Assembly (NCBI RefSeq): GCF_000091045.1 | Contig: NC_006681.1 | Location: forward strand, 514,287-578,286 | Reading direction: 5' to 3' | DNA from: Cryptococcus deneoformans JEC21 | Lineage: Eukaryota > Basidiomycota > Tremellomycetes > Tremellales > Cryptococcaceae | Length of the DNA: 64,000 bases | Translations under genes and position numbers: made by a program | The notes under the pieces: generated by a model | Told to the model about the DNA's origin: nothing | Databases searched by the model: none | What the model saw: the letters and a program-made list of their open reading frames with translations, nothing else | Shown here: positions 45,365-56,630 of the stretch, piece by piece | Position numbering within the stretch: the first letter of the stretch is position 1 | Layout: each line of letters begins with the position of its first letter

Positions 45365-47975
45365 CTACGCCTCATCGGGTTTATTGACGACAGCTAACAA
45401 CTCATTCCAGCTGTTCATGCTTTCAGGGTCAACCCCCAGCCCTTTTGCATCCTCTTTCAACGCGTCTATATCCACCTTCATTTGGTTTGTAAACCTTTCT
45501 TCTTCCTTTTCCCCACTTCCACCATCGTGTCCGCCCCCACCGAAGAACGATGTGATCCCAGACTTTTTCGACTTGCGGTGTTTCCTCAACAAATCTTCCG
45601 TCTTCTTCACACTCGCAAGCGTGCTAGCGTAATTGACAAATACCGCATCTGCGATTTGTCTGCTGAAATCTTGCTGATACCGTTCTTTCAGTTGGGGTTG
45701 GGAAGAGAGTAAGGAATGGAGTGGCTTGAATACGGAGGGGACAAAGTAACTTGGTTGTCGAGTCGATGAGGGTGTAGACGGAGTTGGAGATGAGCGGAAT
45801 TGGGAAGCGATGGATCGGATGAGTTTGAGGGGATCTGTGCAACGGCGAGTGAGTATGCTGAGGATTTTGGAGGTGTATTGCGTAGTCGGTAATGTCAAGT
45901 GTTCTGCACGAGATTTTCCCACCTTCAATCAGTCACCTGTTCCATATGATTCAATGGAAAGGACTTACCACCAAGATTGAGTTCCTTGACTACATCGAGG
46001 TCTTTGACCTTTGCAGCCAAATTTTCGAGGTCTACAACAGCGGCCGAGGCGAAGCGTAAAGCAGCGTCTTCTTGGCTATTGTCTTCTTCGGTTATGACAT
46101 AGCTGTCGACGGTCGATTTGAGGTAAGTGCCATACCGTGATGATATCTATTCCAGCGTATCAGGTAAACCAACCAACTCAAAGGACGAGTTATCGCTCAC
46201 CTGCAAGCTCAATCTCCAGAATCTAGGAGCTAACTCTGAGATATACACGTCTTCCTTCCAACAGCTTTCCAATGCTTTCCATACCGCTCCTGACTGTACC
46301 AATACCCATTTACTTCCCTTGTGGTCCGAGGTAGATGTATAGCTCGGTTGTCCGGCCAGCGACTGTTCAAGCGAAGACACAATCTCTTTCCAGCGAAGTT
46401 GAAAGTAGACGGGTAACTGCCAACGGCGTTCAAATGCTGTGTAAGAAGGACTGGAACGCATTGCAAGGACATTGTGCGCCGATGGAGCGATCGTTTCGAG
46501 AAGATCAAGGAATTTATGTGAAGTGGTGTAGTACTAGATGGATTTTGGATCAGCAAAAAGTATGCGTCCATGATTTTGAAATGGGTCTTACCTTGTGCAA
46601 GTCATCTGGCCGACCAGCAGCAAAGATCACGCTGCCGAGCCTCTCAATGATAGTATCCCCAATCTCTGGCCAGAACACTCTTGCGAAGAAGTCAAACTTC
46701 TCCGATACCTCTTTTGATGCATCCAATAATGGTTGATAGGAAGCAACTTGAGCAAGAACGCGATTGAACAAAAGGGCAAGGGGAGTGTTGTAACTGGCCG
46801 GAAGACGAGGGACGTCTAAGGGGTTTCGTAGCTGGTGAGGGGTCTGAGGTGCCGTGGGAGATGTGGGGAGGGAGAGAGCTGATGACGATATGGTCTTTTA
46901 CAAAGTATATTTAGTTTCGCAATAGCAGGTTCCAGAGCAGTTGGACATAAAGACTCACATTACGGCAATACTCTCGAAAGACTTTCCGTACCACCTCCTC
47001 GGCCTCTTCCCAGCCCTCGATGAGCTCATACGTCTTTAAGCATTGCTTCAGACCGGTGGCGTTTAGGTTCTCCAGTTCGCTGAGAAGCACAGTTGACAGA
47101 TCCTTCGATAGCCGGCTCTTGATATTCTTTATTCTCTGCAATCCCAAGTATTTAGCCATTGAGCGTCCCCACCCCATAAACGTAGACGTACCTCCTCTAC
47201 GACATTGACGATTGCACACTCCTCTGTTCTAGCCTTATTCATCAGATAAACAATCTGACTATACTCTCCAGCCACACGTGTGACAAGCTTTGACGTCTCT
47301 AATTCATCCGTGTGGGGTAAATCGAGTAAAGCCTCCGCTTTAGCCAACGTATCGAACAGACGCTGGAGAAGGTCCAACAGTGCCTACACCGCATATTATC
47401 AGCATCTATATGCTTAACAATACCGTAGCGAGGAAAAGGCTCACCTTTTCTTCTCTAAGAGCTGCCCGTTCGTCGAGTTTTTCCTGCAATTTGGCTTGAT
47501 GTTCTGCCAGCACATCCCTTACAGACTAATCGTTTCCCAGTGTCAGTCACCATATTACCCATAGTACATCCACGTATCATCCACAAGGATAAGAATGGCC
47601 AAGGACAAGAAAACAACGCACGACAATCTCCTTTCTAACGCCTTGTAACGGCCCCTCCAACCTCTTCAACCTCTCTTCCTCGCCTCTCAACCCGATTCCC
47701 AACGAAAGAAACTCTTCATAATCCTCATTAATGAGCTTCACAAGCTCTTCTCTCAATTCTCCGAGGTACTCTCGTAGTTCTCCACGAAGTTCTTCGAGAG
47801 GGATGTGTATGCGCGAGAGGAGGAAAGCATCGGGGTCGAATGTGGGCGCGGTGAGGAGGGGGTGGTCGTGGGAAAGCGGCTGGAGGGACGGGAGGTCGAG
47901 AGAGCCGGCGGGGGAGGAGGAGGAGGACGGGGGGGAGGACGGCGACGGTTTGCGGGGGGACGACGGCTCCTCCAT
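45365..47975 (-). CDS. COG2: Conserved oligomeric Golgi complex subunit 2
   Basis: Starts MEEPSSPRKPSPSSPP and after a Ser/Pro-rich leader has the COG2 N-terminal signature FDPDAFLLSRIHIPLEELRG and LVKLINEDYEEFLSLGIGLR. Coiled-coil stretches follow (EHQAKLQEKLDERAALREEK; VVEERIKNIKSRLSKDLSTV). The C-terminal helical domain runs through RRWQLPVYFQLRWKEIVSSL, ILSILTRRCTDPLKLIRSIA and ESMNSWNELLAVVNKPDEA. About seven introns are needed. COG2 is a lobe-A subunit of the tether for retrograde intra-Golgi vesicles. An apparently complete protein of about 750 residues. Confidence 0.85.
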
Positions 47976-48378
47976 AAAGAAGTGGTGGATTTTGGAATGG
48001 CGGAGACGACGAGTGGATGCGGGAAATCAAAACAACTCAGCCAGCGAGTCTCCATCTCGCGCCAATCTTATCTCTCTGCACTTCGTACTCATCTCGACCG
48101 CATTCCGACTTGCAACGCCATCGCACCAAGATGAGAACATACTGCCACCACAAGAGCTGCATGGATCCAAGCCGGGAATCATATCCAATCCAAATTAAAA
48201 TCGAAAATAAAAAATCAACAACCAACAATCACTAGACATTAGGAAAGCAGAGACTTATAGGAAACGCAACCGCAGAGGAAACAAAAACAGACAAATATAT
48301 AATTTAGTCCAGGAGAAATATTGTCCAGACACCAAAATACGGCTACAATTGAACAGACCTTCACTTTGGCGAAGAAGA
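47976..48378. other. Interval between COG2 and the disordered-protein gene
   Basis: Upstream region of COG2 and 3' end of the next minus-strand gene. A/T-rich around 48180-48310. Nothing recognised. Confidence 0.4.
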
Positions 48379-50590
48379 CTAACGAGATTTGAATAACGGC
48401 AACGCTTTATCACGTTTTGAAGACTTGGTCTTTGCTGAAGCTAGAACCGAAACTGGAGGAACTTGCAGTGCATTCTTAATGGTCGAATGACTACCAGGAT
48501 ATGGCGAATAGGCCTCAAGGAGGGGAATAGGCCAGGAAAGTATTGATATCTCTATAAGCTGGCTGGGGATAGGCCTGGTAGTCGATAGGTGTCAAGACGG
48601 GTGTCCTAATTTCTGGTGAGGCTGATCCAGAAGTGCTGTCGGGGAAGGCAATAATGGTGTCAAACATTTCGATAAAGCGCGATCCACATGCCGTCGGAAT
48701 AAGTGCTGGTCTGGTAACAAGTTCTGTTGTGGTGATGTGGGACTGGGCCTCTTGAGAATAAAAAGTCGGCTGGACAAAGCTGGAGTCGGTAGGCGTATGG
48801 ATGGCCATGTCGGAAAACTCGGTGTCGGTACTGGCAGCCGTAAGTGGCGGTTCCTCGGGCTCGTTGTTTGGTGTCTGGCTACCAGAAGGAGGTTCTGTAG
48901 GAGGAGTAACTACAACGCTAATAGCCTGTGAAGATTCCACATAGCTGTCTGCAGAGTAGGCAGAAAGGGAAGAGGTTGAGCTAACAGAGGAAGGGAATGG
49001 AGAACGGAGACTAGAAAAGACCAGATCGGGTGTGGAGATTGTAACTGTTGACGAGACAGCGTCTGCTGCAAACTTGGCAGGTTGACCAATGAATGGATTA
49101 TCATCAAATCTTCCGCCGAATTCAAGAGGTTGAAGGTGAGGCTTGGCTGGTTGTTGGACAAAGTTCGAGCTAGAAGGAATATCAATCTTGAGCGAGATGG
49201 GTTTGGATGAACGACGGAAGGCGCTAGTAATACGAGCAGCGAAGGAGTTGGTCTTGAATGAAATGCGGTTAGATGAAGCCTTGGACTATATCTAGGTCAA
49301 CTTTTATAATGGGAGGGCGCATGATTTAAAACTTACCTTGATAGTGGGGGCAGAGTTGGACCGGGCCCTTTCCCGAGCGGGGATAGATGTTCGCTAAATT
49401 GTGCATCAAATGATATGAAGATGGACCAATAATTATAATGATCACTCACGTCGGTCAACCCAATTTCGCAAACAGCTTTAGCTGCTTCAATAGTGCTTTC
49501 AATGTTCTGAATAGACAAACAAGTAATCAGCCATAGTATCTCCAAGCTATAATTGATGCTTACTCTGGCATGCTCAGATTCTGCGGCAACACCGCCAGAA
49601 GCCGTATTCTTATTCTTGTTCTTGAGTGATTCGCGGGAAGAGGTACCATACTTTTCCTGAAGAAATAACGGCCTGATGCCTCGACGTGGTGGGATAAAGT
49701 CGGCAGTTTCATTAGAGGCGGGGCTGTACACCGACATACGGCGAGGGTAAGTCATCTGTTGATCAAAGTAGATCTGTCAGCCAACAACTACTGTAGAAAT
49801 AACAAGGGGATTTGGGATGAAGACTAACCTCGTCTTCGACGTTGAAACAAGGTGCAGCAGCTTGAGCGGGGGTGGGGACGATCATAACGGGGTTCTGTTC
49901 ACCCTGAGGAACACTGTTGACCGAAAAGACGGAACAAGTACTCTTGTTTCGGAGAGAGTGGAGAGAAGGGAGAGAAGGTCGCTGGTAAAGATGCTTGATC
50001 AGTGGATACACACTAGGAGATAAATGTTGACATACCTTTTTAGTGGCAGTGGTAGTCGTTGTAGCAGTAGAGACAGCAGAAGTAGGCTTGTCGACCGGTC
50101 GGGTGGGCATGTTAGTTCCCTTGTATACGATAGACCATCAGTCAACATGCAACCATCCAATGATAAAAAAAAAAGCTTACGTTGTGAACCATCTTGGTGT
50201 CAATATCGAGTTCAGACTTGTTGATAACAAGTGGAGGAAGGGTGGTCTAAGGAATACAAAACAACACGTCAACATTGGACCCAACGTTGAATGACACATC
50301 TACTCTGTGCGGAAAGTAATCGTGACGTGAGAAAAAAAAAGGGGGGGACTTACCTGGTTGTTGGGGTGAAACTTGTATGCAACACTAATGCCCTGGAGCT
50401 TGTTACATTGGCTTTCGAGGTGGAGGGTAGCGATGAATTCGGGGAGACGGTCGTCAGGGACTTGGACGATAGGATTGGGAAAGGAAACAGGAGAATAAGA
50501 CTTGGAGGTAAAGGGAAGAGTGGGGGCGGCGGTGGAGGTGTGAATGGAGGGAGGAGAGATGAAGTGGTTACGAGAGTGGCAAGCGCCCAT
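48379..50590 (-). CDS. Hypothetical Ser/Pro-rich protein with N-myristoylation motif; C-terminal frame broken
   Basis: Starts MGACHSRNHFISPPSIH. Gly2, Cys4 and Ser6 fit an N-myristoylation plus palmitoylation site, suggesting membrane anchoring. A possibly folded segment follows (DDRLPEFIATLHLESQCNKL; GISVAYKFHPNNQ). The rest is Ser/Thr/Pro-rich (SLPSLHSLRNKSTCSVFSV; SNRISFKTNSFAARITSAFR; TPDLVFSSLRSPFPSS) with about six introns. The reading frame stops at 48515 after NTFLAYSPP, but the next frame is open at once for 46 codons: EAYSPYPGSHSTIKNAL, then SVLASAKTKSSKRDKALPLF, ending KSR with a stop at 48379. One extra base near 48517 would explain this. Family not recognised. Confidence 0.55.
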
Positions 50591-51581
50591 TATGAATGGT
50601 CAAATGGGTGAAGCTGGGTAAAAGTAAGAGTGTAGAGGTCAGAGGCAGAGTATAAGAGAAGGTTTACAAGTTGCTAAGAGTAGTTGTAAGAGCGCTATAG
50701 CTTTGAAAGCAAGCAAAGGGTGAAAAGTGTTGGAAGAAGAGTGTGGAGAAGGAAAAGAGACACTGTTCGAGGATCATTGTGGTTTTTATACACCATATCC
50801 GAGTCCATGGAAGGTGCTTGAAAGATACATTTAGGCTGGTGAGAAACTGAGGTGTTGAAAGAGGGATGCACTGTGTGAGGAGGTAAAACTCACTAATAGG
50901 AGTACGCACACTCCCTAGAAGGTGAAAGTCTAAAGATATCCATAGAGAGTAAGTAGATAACGCACAGAATGTTGTCAGTGAATTGGAAGAGCTTGACAGT
51001 GTATGCGATAGATTTCCCGTGGCACCGCAGTCACTGCTACTTGATGCGTACGCTGTCATCGCTGACTGGGTGTAGAAAAGCATATACCAATTTATCCAGT
51101 AGCTTGATAAAGTGGGGGATGCCAAGATGTGCAGGGCTAAAAGAGTGACTGGGAGGATATTGCAATACACAGGTCCTTTCGAGGTGAGCGAAGGAGAAAA
51201 GACATGAGCGCAAGATGTGTAAAAGGTGTTACTCATTAATCATTGTCACTGATTTCTGATGCGGGTGATTTTAGGGTCAATTCATTAGCCAATGGTTCGT
51301 GATGTTTAGCAATGGGGACGAGATGTGGCAGTGAGGATGGATGGGTATGGTATAGAAATGTAAAAAGAGCATTGTTGCGTCGGTGAAGTGATTTGTTTTT
51401 GTTTGTTGTTGGCCGGACTGAAGCGCTCCCCCGGTTAAAAAATAAAAAAGTGGAGGTTGTCGAGCATAAACTTTGTTATGACGTCGTATTCCAGCCTCCA
51501 TCTCCCATACATATCAAGATCCAGCTCATCAAAGTTTCAATTCACATCTCTATAACACCCATACCTCTCTCTCCACGCACT
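50591..51581. other. Divergent 1-kb promoter region
   Basis: Lies between the minus-strand myristoylated-protein gene and the plus-strand Mpv17-type gene. A 190-codon minus-strand frame (50664-51236) is Ser/Thr/Leu-rich without family resemblance and probably lies in the 5' leader. No repeat or RNA gene. Confidence 0.4.
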
Positions 51582-52792
51582 ATGCGCTTCCTCCGTTCCG
51601 TTGCCCGCCTTTACAACACCAACTTTGACCGTCGCCCAGTGGCTACTTTGGTAGTCACAAACGGCGTCCTCAACACCATCGCAGATGTCCTTGTCAGTTT
51701 TCCTCGGTATCCACACACCTTTATTTTTTCCACTTTATTCACTAACCTAATACTGTACAGGCGCAATACTCCACCATACTAGTCCGTGCTTATCCCTCTG
51801 GCTTACTGTTCACCTGTCTCCCCCGACTTATTCTAACACTTTCTTTTTACAGATGCACAACCCGACGCCCCAAACGCCTACCCCGGCTTATGATCCGTTG
51901 CGTACCCTGCGCTTTGCCATATTCGGTATGGGAATGGGCCCCATCATCGGCCGGTGGATGCGGTTCCTCGAACGCGCCATCCCCATCCCCGCAAAAGCCA
52001 CGCTAGGGAGGGCAGGGAAGGGAGCAGGCGGGATACTGACTGGACCGGCAGGTGCATCTGCTGGAGTGGGTAAAGGGAGTGGAGAAGGGATACAGCTGGT
52101 GAAGAGGGTTGTTGCTGATCAGATTATCATGTGGGTCACTTGAGTGTCATGCTCTTTAGCGGAAAAGGTGTGCTGATAATGCTGGGATTAGGGCCCCGAT
52201 CGGCGTAAGTCGTGCCTATCAAGGAAAGCATAACGCGTAGACGGCTAAATCCTCTCATAAAGCTTGTCCTCTTTGTCGGATCAATGGGTATAATGGAGGG
52301 CCACTCGACCGAAGAAATCAAGGAAAAATTCCAAGATGTACGTTTTTTGGTGCCCCTTTGCTCAGTCGCTTTTTGCTGAATCAACCTTTATTATTATTAT
52401 TTAATGTCCAGATCTACGTCTCCGCCATCCTCGCCAATTGGAAGATCTGGCCAGCCATCCAGGGTATCAACTTCAAACTCATGCCGATTCAGTATAGGGT
52501 CCCCTTCCAAAGTACTTGCGGTATCGCATGGACGTTGTATTTGAGTTTGTTGAATGCCAAGTAGGTCTTTGCTCCTTTTTCCTCGTTTCTCCTCTCTCCT
52601 CTCTTCCTTGGTCGCTTGCTTTGATCGCATGCTCTGAATACCTGCTCGAGCCTTTTTGGCTTGTTCTCACTAACAGAATATCCAAAGGCTTAATAGGGAT
52701 CAAGTGTGAGGATAACGTGGGCTGACGTGATGATTGTAATTAATTCTAGGGGCAACAAAGACCTGGAAGCTCACCAGACTCATCAAGTTTAA
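51582..52792 (+). CDS. Mpv17/PMP22 family membrane protein
   Basis: Spliced product starts MRFLRSVARLYNTNFDRRPV, with TNGVLNTIADVLAQYS matching the family start (a short helix ending in DxxxQ). The middle has LRTLRFAIFGMGMGPIIGRW, and a Gly/Ala-rich loop (KATLGRAGKGAGGIL) longer than usual. The C-terminal half has the family signature NWKIWPAIQGINFKLMPIQY followed by RVPFQSTCGIAWTLYLSLLN, and the end GNKDLEAHQTHQV. Members sit in mitochondrial inner (Sym1/Mpv17) or peroxisomal membranes. Location here is not certain. A 21-nt exon (AQYSTIL) is one of six. Intron borders are clean. Confidence 0.82.
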
Positions 52793-53131
52793 TTATCAAG
52801 CGCCATCTCCTTGCAGTTTCCTCGCGTCTCTTCCTCCTGGCCAACGCCCAGCGCGCATGTTCATGCACAAGTATAATTTATAGATTTTTTTTTTTTTTTG
52901 CTCTTGTATTCCTTATCCATCTTGATTGAATCAGGTGATGGATAAAATCAGGTAGATGGATAAAAAAGCAGAACACCCAAAGTGATGCATTACAATCATA
53001 CCCAAACAAATGAGCCCCCCTCTTCATCCATCACATCCCCCGCTCCATCCTTCGCTCTGCTCCTCTCTCCCAAACGCCTCTTATCCAACATTTTGTTTTA
53101 CACGCCGGGTTTAATTAAATCTATTGGCGGT
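52793..53131. other. Convergent intergenic region
   Basis: 3' ends of the Mpv17-type gene and PDB1. Contains a run of about 17 Ts at 52887-52903 and a short GATGGATAAA(A)-type direct repeat near 52936-52966. No gene. Confidence 0.45.
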
Positions 53132-54794
53132 CTACACTCAAAAAAGTCATTAGCCATCTATCGCTCAGAAGAAGAGGGACAGAGGAAGAAGGACGACGTA
53201 CAGAGGTGACGCCTGATAACCTTGGCGATCAAGGGTGTGTCGGGGAAAGCCATCGTTTCGAGGGACTCGGCGTACTACAAAGAAAAGTCAAATCAGCCAT
53301 GTATGAAGAAGGAGAGAAAACAATCAAGGCTTACAGGAGTGGGAACGTCAGCACCGGTGATTCGCTCAGGGGGAGCGTCGAGGAAGTCGAAAGCGGTAGA
53401 CTCGCAGATCTGGGCAAGGATTTCGGAACCGACACCGAACGCTACACACGTTTTAAGCAAATCAATCGAAAAAAAACGAAACGAGACTTACCAGGGAAAC
53501 CACCCTCAACGGTGATCAGGTGCTTGGTCTTCTTCACGCTCGTGATGATAGTCTCAATATCCAACGGCCTGATACTCCTAAGGTTGATGACCTCGACCTT
53601 GATACCTTCCTCCTTCTCCAGCAACTCGGCAGCCTCAAGAGAGTGGGTGACCATCTTGCTGTGGGCGACGATGGTGACGTCGGAACCGGCCTTTTCAATC
53701 TTGGCCTTGCCGATCGGGATGAGGAAGTCCTCGGAGAGTTCTTCCTTGGTCATGGGGAATTGGACACCGTAGAGGAGCTCGTTCTCGAGGAAACAGACCT
53801 GTGGACGGTCGATTAGATCAGCGCTGTAAACGGAAAAGGAGACAACGAGGCCCGACGTACGGGGTTGGAATCCCTGATAGCGCTCTTCAACAAGCCCTTG
53901 CAGTCGGACGCACTCCAGGGGGAGATGACCTTCAAACCGGGCACACTTCCGTACCACGCGCAGTAGTCCTGAGAGTGCTGAGCGCCGACACCGGCAGCGG
54001 CACCGTTGGGACCACGGAAGACGACGGGACAGGGGACGTTACCACCAGACATGTAGTGGGTCTTGCCGCCCGAGTTGACGATTTGGTCGATAGACTGCAT
54101 GGCAAAGTTCCAAGTCACTGTGGTCGCGAGCCGTTAGCTGGGCCAAGGTGATCATCGGGGGAAAGAGGCACATACTGAACTCGCAAACGGGTCGGAGACC
54201 GGCAAGGGCGGCACCGACGGCCATACCAGTGAAACCAGCCTCGGTAATGGGTGTCTGCACGTTTCATGTCAAAATCTCCTTTCAAGCCCGACAACCAGGT
54301 CCACTCACGTCGATGACCCGGTCCTCTCCAAACTTGTCCAGCAGTCCCTTGGTGATCTACCGAGAAAGAAAAAAATGCCCGTTAATCAACCCGCTCGAGA
54401 CAAAAAACAGCACGAGACGAAACTTGCCTTGTAAGCACCGTTGTACCTGGCAACCTCTTCGCCGATGATGAAGACGGTCTCGTCACGGATCATCTCCTCC
54501 TCCATCGCCTGGTTGAGCGCGTCTCGCACAGTCTGTTTCGCACCACACGCAGGACTGTCAGCATGCGACATTATCGAGATCCCAGACGACACGCACCATC
54601 ATCGTGACGCCTTCGTCGGAGCTGGCGGCCCTCCTCTGGCCCTCGGCGAGCAAGAACCTGGCAGGGCTCCTGGGGACGGTGGGCGCTGCGGTGGTGAGGA
54701 GGGCATTCCGGGCGACGAGCCGCGCGGCGGTGGAGAGGGGGGCGGTGCGGGCGCGGAGTGCGCGGGGGATGCTGCGTGTGATCGTGGAAGCCAT
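53132..54794 (-). CDS. PDB1: Pyruvate dehydrogenase E1 component beta subunit, mitochondrial
   Basis: Starts [20 protein letters not shown], an Arg/Ala/Ser-rich presequence suited to mitochondrial import. The mature part runs [20 protein letters not shown], then [92 protein letters not shown] and [16 protein letters not shown]. This is the E1-beta order, including the Glu of the NELLYG segment and the C-terminal transketolase domain. With E1-alpha it decarboxylates pyruvate in the matrix complex. The last coding exon ends AKVIRRHL; a small intron joining to a TAG at 53132 is the likeliest end. About seven introns are used. It diverges from MTG2. Confidence 0.92.
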
Positions 54795-55007
54795 TGTGGG
54801 TTTTGCGGTGGGGGAGGGGGAGGGGGAGGGGGAGGGAGAGATTTGTGGATTGCAACACGGCGGCGGCCCCCAACGGTGCACAGACTCTCCGACCCGCGCG
54901 CCCCGTTCCGTCGCTCGCCCATTTGTTTCCCGCCTTTATTTCCCTTTTATCCCGCCTCCACCCGCCATTCACCAGCCACCCGGCAACATTCGTATGTACG
55001 CCACACC
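54795..55007. promoter_or_regulatory. Shared divergent promoter of PDB1 and MTG2
   Basis: Only 213 bp separate the two start codons. The region holds a (GGGGGA)n stretch at 54809-54838, 15 bp from the PDB1 ATG, which is a CT-rich leader on the PDB1 strand. CCGCC/CCCGCC blocks lie nearer MTG2. Both products are mitochondrial, so joint control is plausible but not shown. Confidence 0.6.
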
Positions 55008-56630
55008 ATGCGCCGTATCGCACCCGTACTCCTGCGCCCGCTCGCAGCCAGGGCATATGCAGCCAAGCCGCTCGACATCGACCACGTCCAGGACCCGGAC
55101 TTTGAGGATGTGCTCGGCGAGCTCACGCGGAGACGCAGGAAAGCAGATGCAAAACGGCGCCAATACGTGAGTCGCGTCTATCTTGCCAGGCCACCGCTCA
55201 CAACGCCACAGGGATCGTCCTTTGTGGACCATGCGATAGTCACTGTGCGCGGCGGCAAGGGCGGCAACGGCGCGGCAGCGCTCGAGGCGTCTCTTCGAGG
55301 ACCATCGTTTCCCTCGGGCGGCAACGGCGCCCACGGCGGCTCCGTCTACATCACCACGTCGCCCGAGCTCACGTCACTCGCTACCGTGAAAAAGCGTCTG
55401 ATAGCCGGTGCTGGCGGCTCAGGCGGGGGAGCGTTCAAGCACGGACGGAAAGGCGAGGACCTGGTGGTCCAGGTCCCGGTGGGCACGATCGTGCGTGAGC
55501 TGAAGCGCGAAGGGGAGGAAGAGAGGATGGAGAGGGAGGAAGACGATTTGGGACTATCAGATGCGGAGAAAAAGAAGAAACGGTGGCAGAGATGGTTCAT
55601 TGCGCATCCCTCCACAAAGGGCGAGGTCAGTGAAGAAGAGTATGCCGACGGAGAAGATCTTTTACGCCGCGAGAGACGGTGGATCGCGCATACACCCTCG
55701 TTTGACCAGACGCCTCCCTTCCATCTCGACATTAGCGAACCGCTTGACGAGCCAGTCTTAATAGCCTCTGGCGGGTCCGGCGGGCTGGGCAACCCCTTCT
55801 TCCCTTCACCAAGGTTGGCCTCTCGCGGCACCCTCCCGCCCACACACACATTTGAATTCGAGCTTAAACTGCTCGCCGACGTCGGCCTCGTCGGTTTCCC
55901 GAACGCGGGGAAATCAACCATCCTCCGTGCACTTACCGGCCGTCGTGCAGAGGTTGCCGGCTACCAATTCACGACGCTCAACCCGCAAATCGGGGTGGTC
56001 AGAGTGTACGAAGACGGTTCATGGGGCGTAGGCAAAGAGGAAGTGGTCGAGACGTGGATCGAGCGTGAACGTGAAGACTTTTCTCGCCAGACGGGTGGTC
56101 CGTTCCCTGCATCGCGCATTAAAAATGGCCGAGAGGACAAAATGGAGCGACTCCGCTTCACCTTGTCAGATAACCCGGGTCTGTTACCCATGGCATCCCA
56201 AAACGTCGGTCTCGGCCACTCTTTCCTTCGATCTATCGAACGGTCCCCCGTCCTGGCCTACGTCCTCGATCTCACGAAACCGTCCCCGGTACAGGATCTT
56301 CAAGTGCTGAAAACAGAGCTTGAAGCTTATAAACCCGGGCTGAGCGAGCGTGCGGGCGTGGTCGTGCTGAACAAGGGCGATGCAGTACCTGAAGAAGAAG
56401 GCAAGAAGCGGGTGGAGGAGGTCGCGGCGTTTGTGAGCGAGCATAAAAGTGGTCAGGTTATCGTCCTCAGCGGCAGGTACGGTCTCGGGATGGAGACGCT
56501 TGTTGCTCTCCTAGCGGATAATGTGGAAAAGGCGAGGATCGAGAGGGCGGAAATGTTGGACAGGGAGAGGAAGGCGGTGAAGGAGGAACCGGTCAGCCAT
56601 CGGGTGAGCGGGTTTGGTTTGAAAAAGTAG
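55008..56630 (+). CDS. MTG2: Mitochondrial Obg-family GTPase
   Basis: Starts MRRIAPVLLRPLAARAYAAK, a mitochondrial-type presequence, and has no evident intron. The glycine-rich Obg fold is clear (VDHAIVTVRGGKGGNGAAAL; FPSGGNGAHGGSVYI; LIAGAGGSGGGAFKHGRKGE; IASGGSGGLGNPFF). The GTPase domain has GFPNAGKST (G1), DNPGL (G3) and NKGD (G4). Obg/Mtg2 proteins act in mitochondrial large-subunit ribosome assembly. A charged insert of about 75 residues (REGEEERMEREEDDLGLSDA onward, then KKKKRWQRWFIAHPSTKG) interrupts the Obg domain and is longer than usual. The ORF also extends upstream of this ATG, antisense to PDB1, but that part has no Obg similarity. Confidence 0.9.
   Translation: MRRIAPVLLRPLAARAYAAKPLDIDHVQDPDFEDVLGELTRRRRKADAKRRQYVSRVYLARPPLTTPQGSSFVDHAIVTVRGGKGGNGAAALEASLRGPSFPSGGNGAHGGSVYITTSPELTSLATVKKRLIAGAGGSGGGAFKHGRKGEDLVVQVPVGTIVRELKREGEEERMEREEDDLGLSDAEKKKKRWQRWFIAHPSTKGEVSEEEYADGEDLLRRERRWIAHTPSFDQTPPFHLDISEPLDEPVLIASGGSGGLGNPFFPSPRLASRGTLPPTHTFEFELKLLADVGLVGFPNAGKSTILRALTGRRAEVAGYQFTTLNPQIGVVRVYEDGSWGVGKEEVVETWIEREREDFSRQTGGPFPASRIKNGREDKMERLRFTLSDNPGLLPMASQNVGLGHSFLRSIERSPVLAYVLDLTKPSPVQDLQVLKTELEAYKPGLSERAGVVVLNKGDAVPEEEGKKRVEEVAAFVSEHKSGQVIVLSGRYGLGMETLVALLADNVEKARIERAEMLDRERKAVKEEPVSHRVSGFGLKK

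Noticed and set aside
50664..51236. 190-codon minus-strand frame
   Set aside because: Ser/Thr/Leu-rich, no recognisable domain, lies in the leader of the minus-strand gene. Not supported as coding.
54441..55007. A 729-codon frame that extends the MTG2 frame 189 codons upstream
   Set aside because: The upstream part is antisense to PDB1 exon 1 and its intron, is low-complexity Gly/Arg, and lacks any Obg similarity; the ATG at 55008 begins a good mitochondrial presequence.
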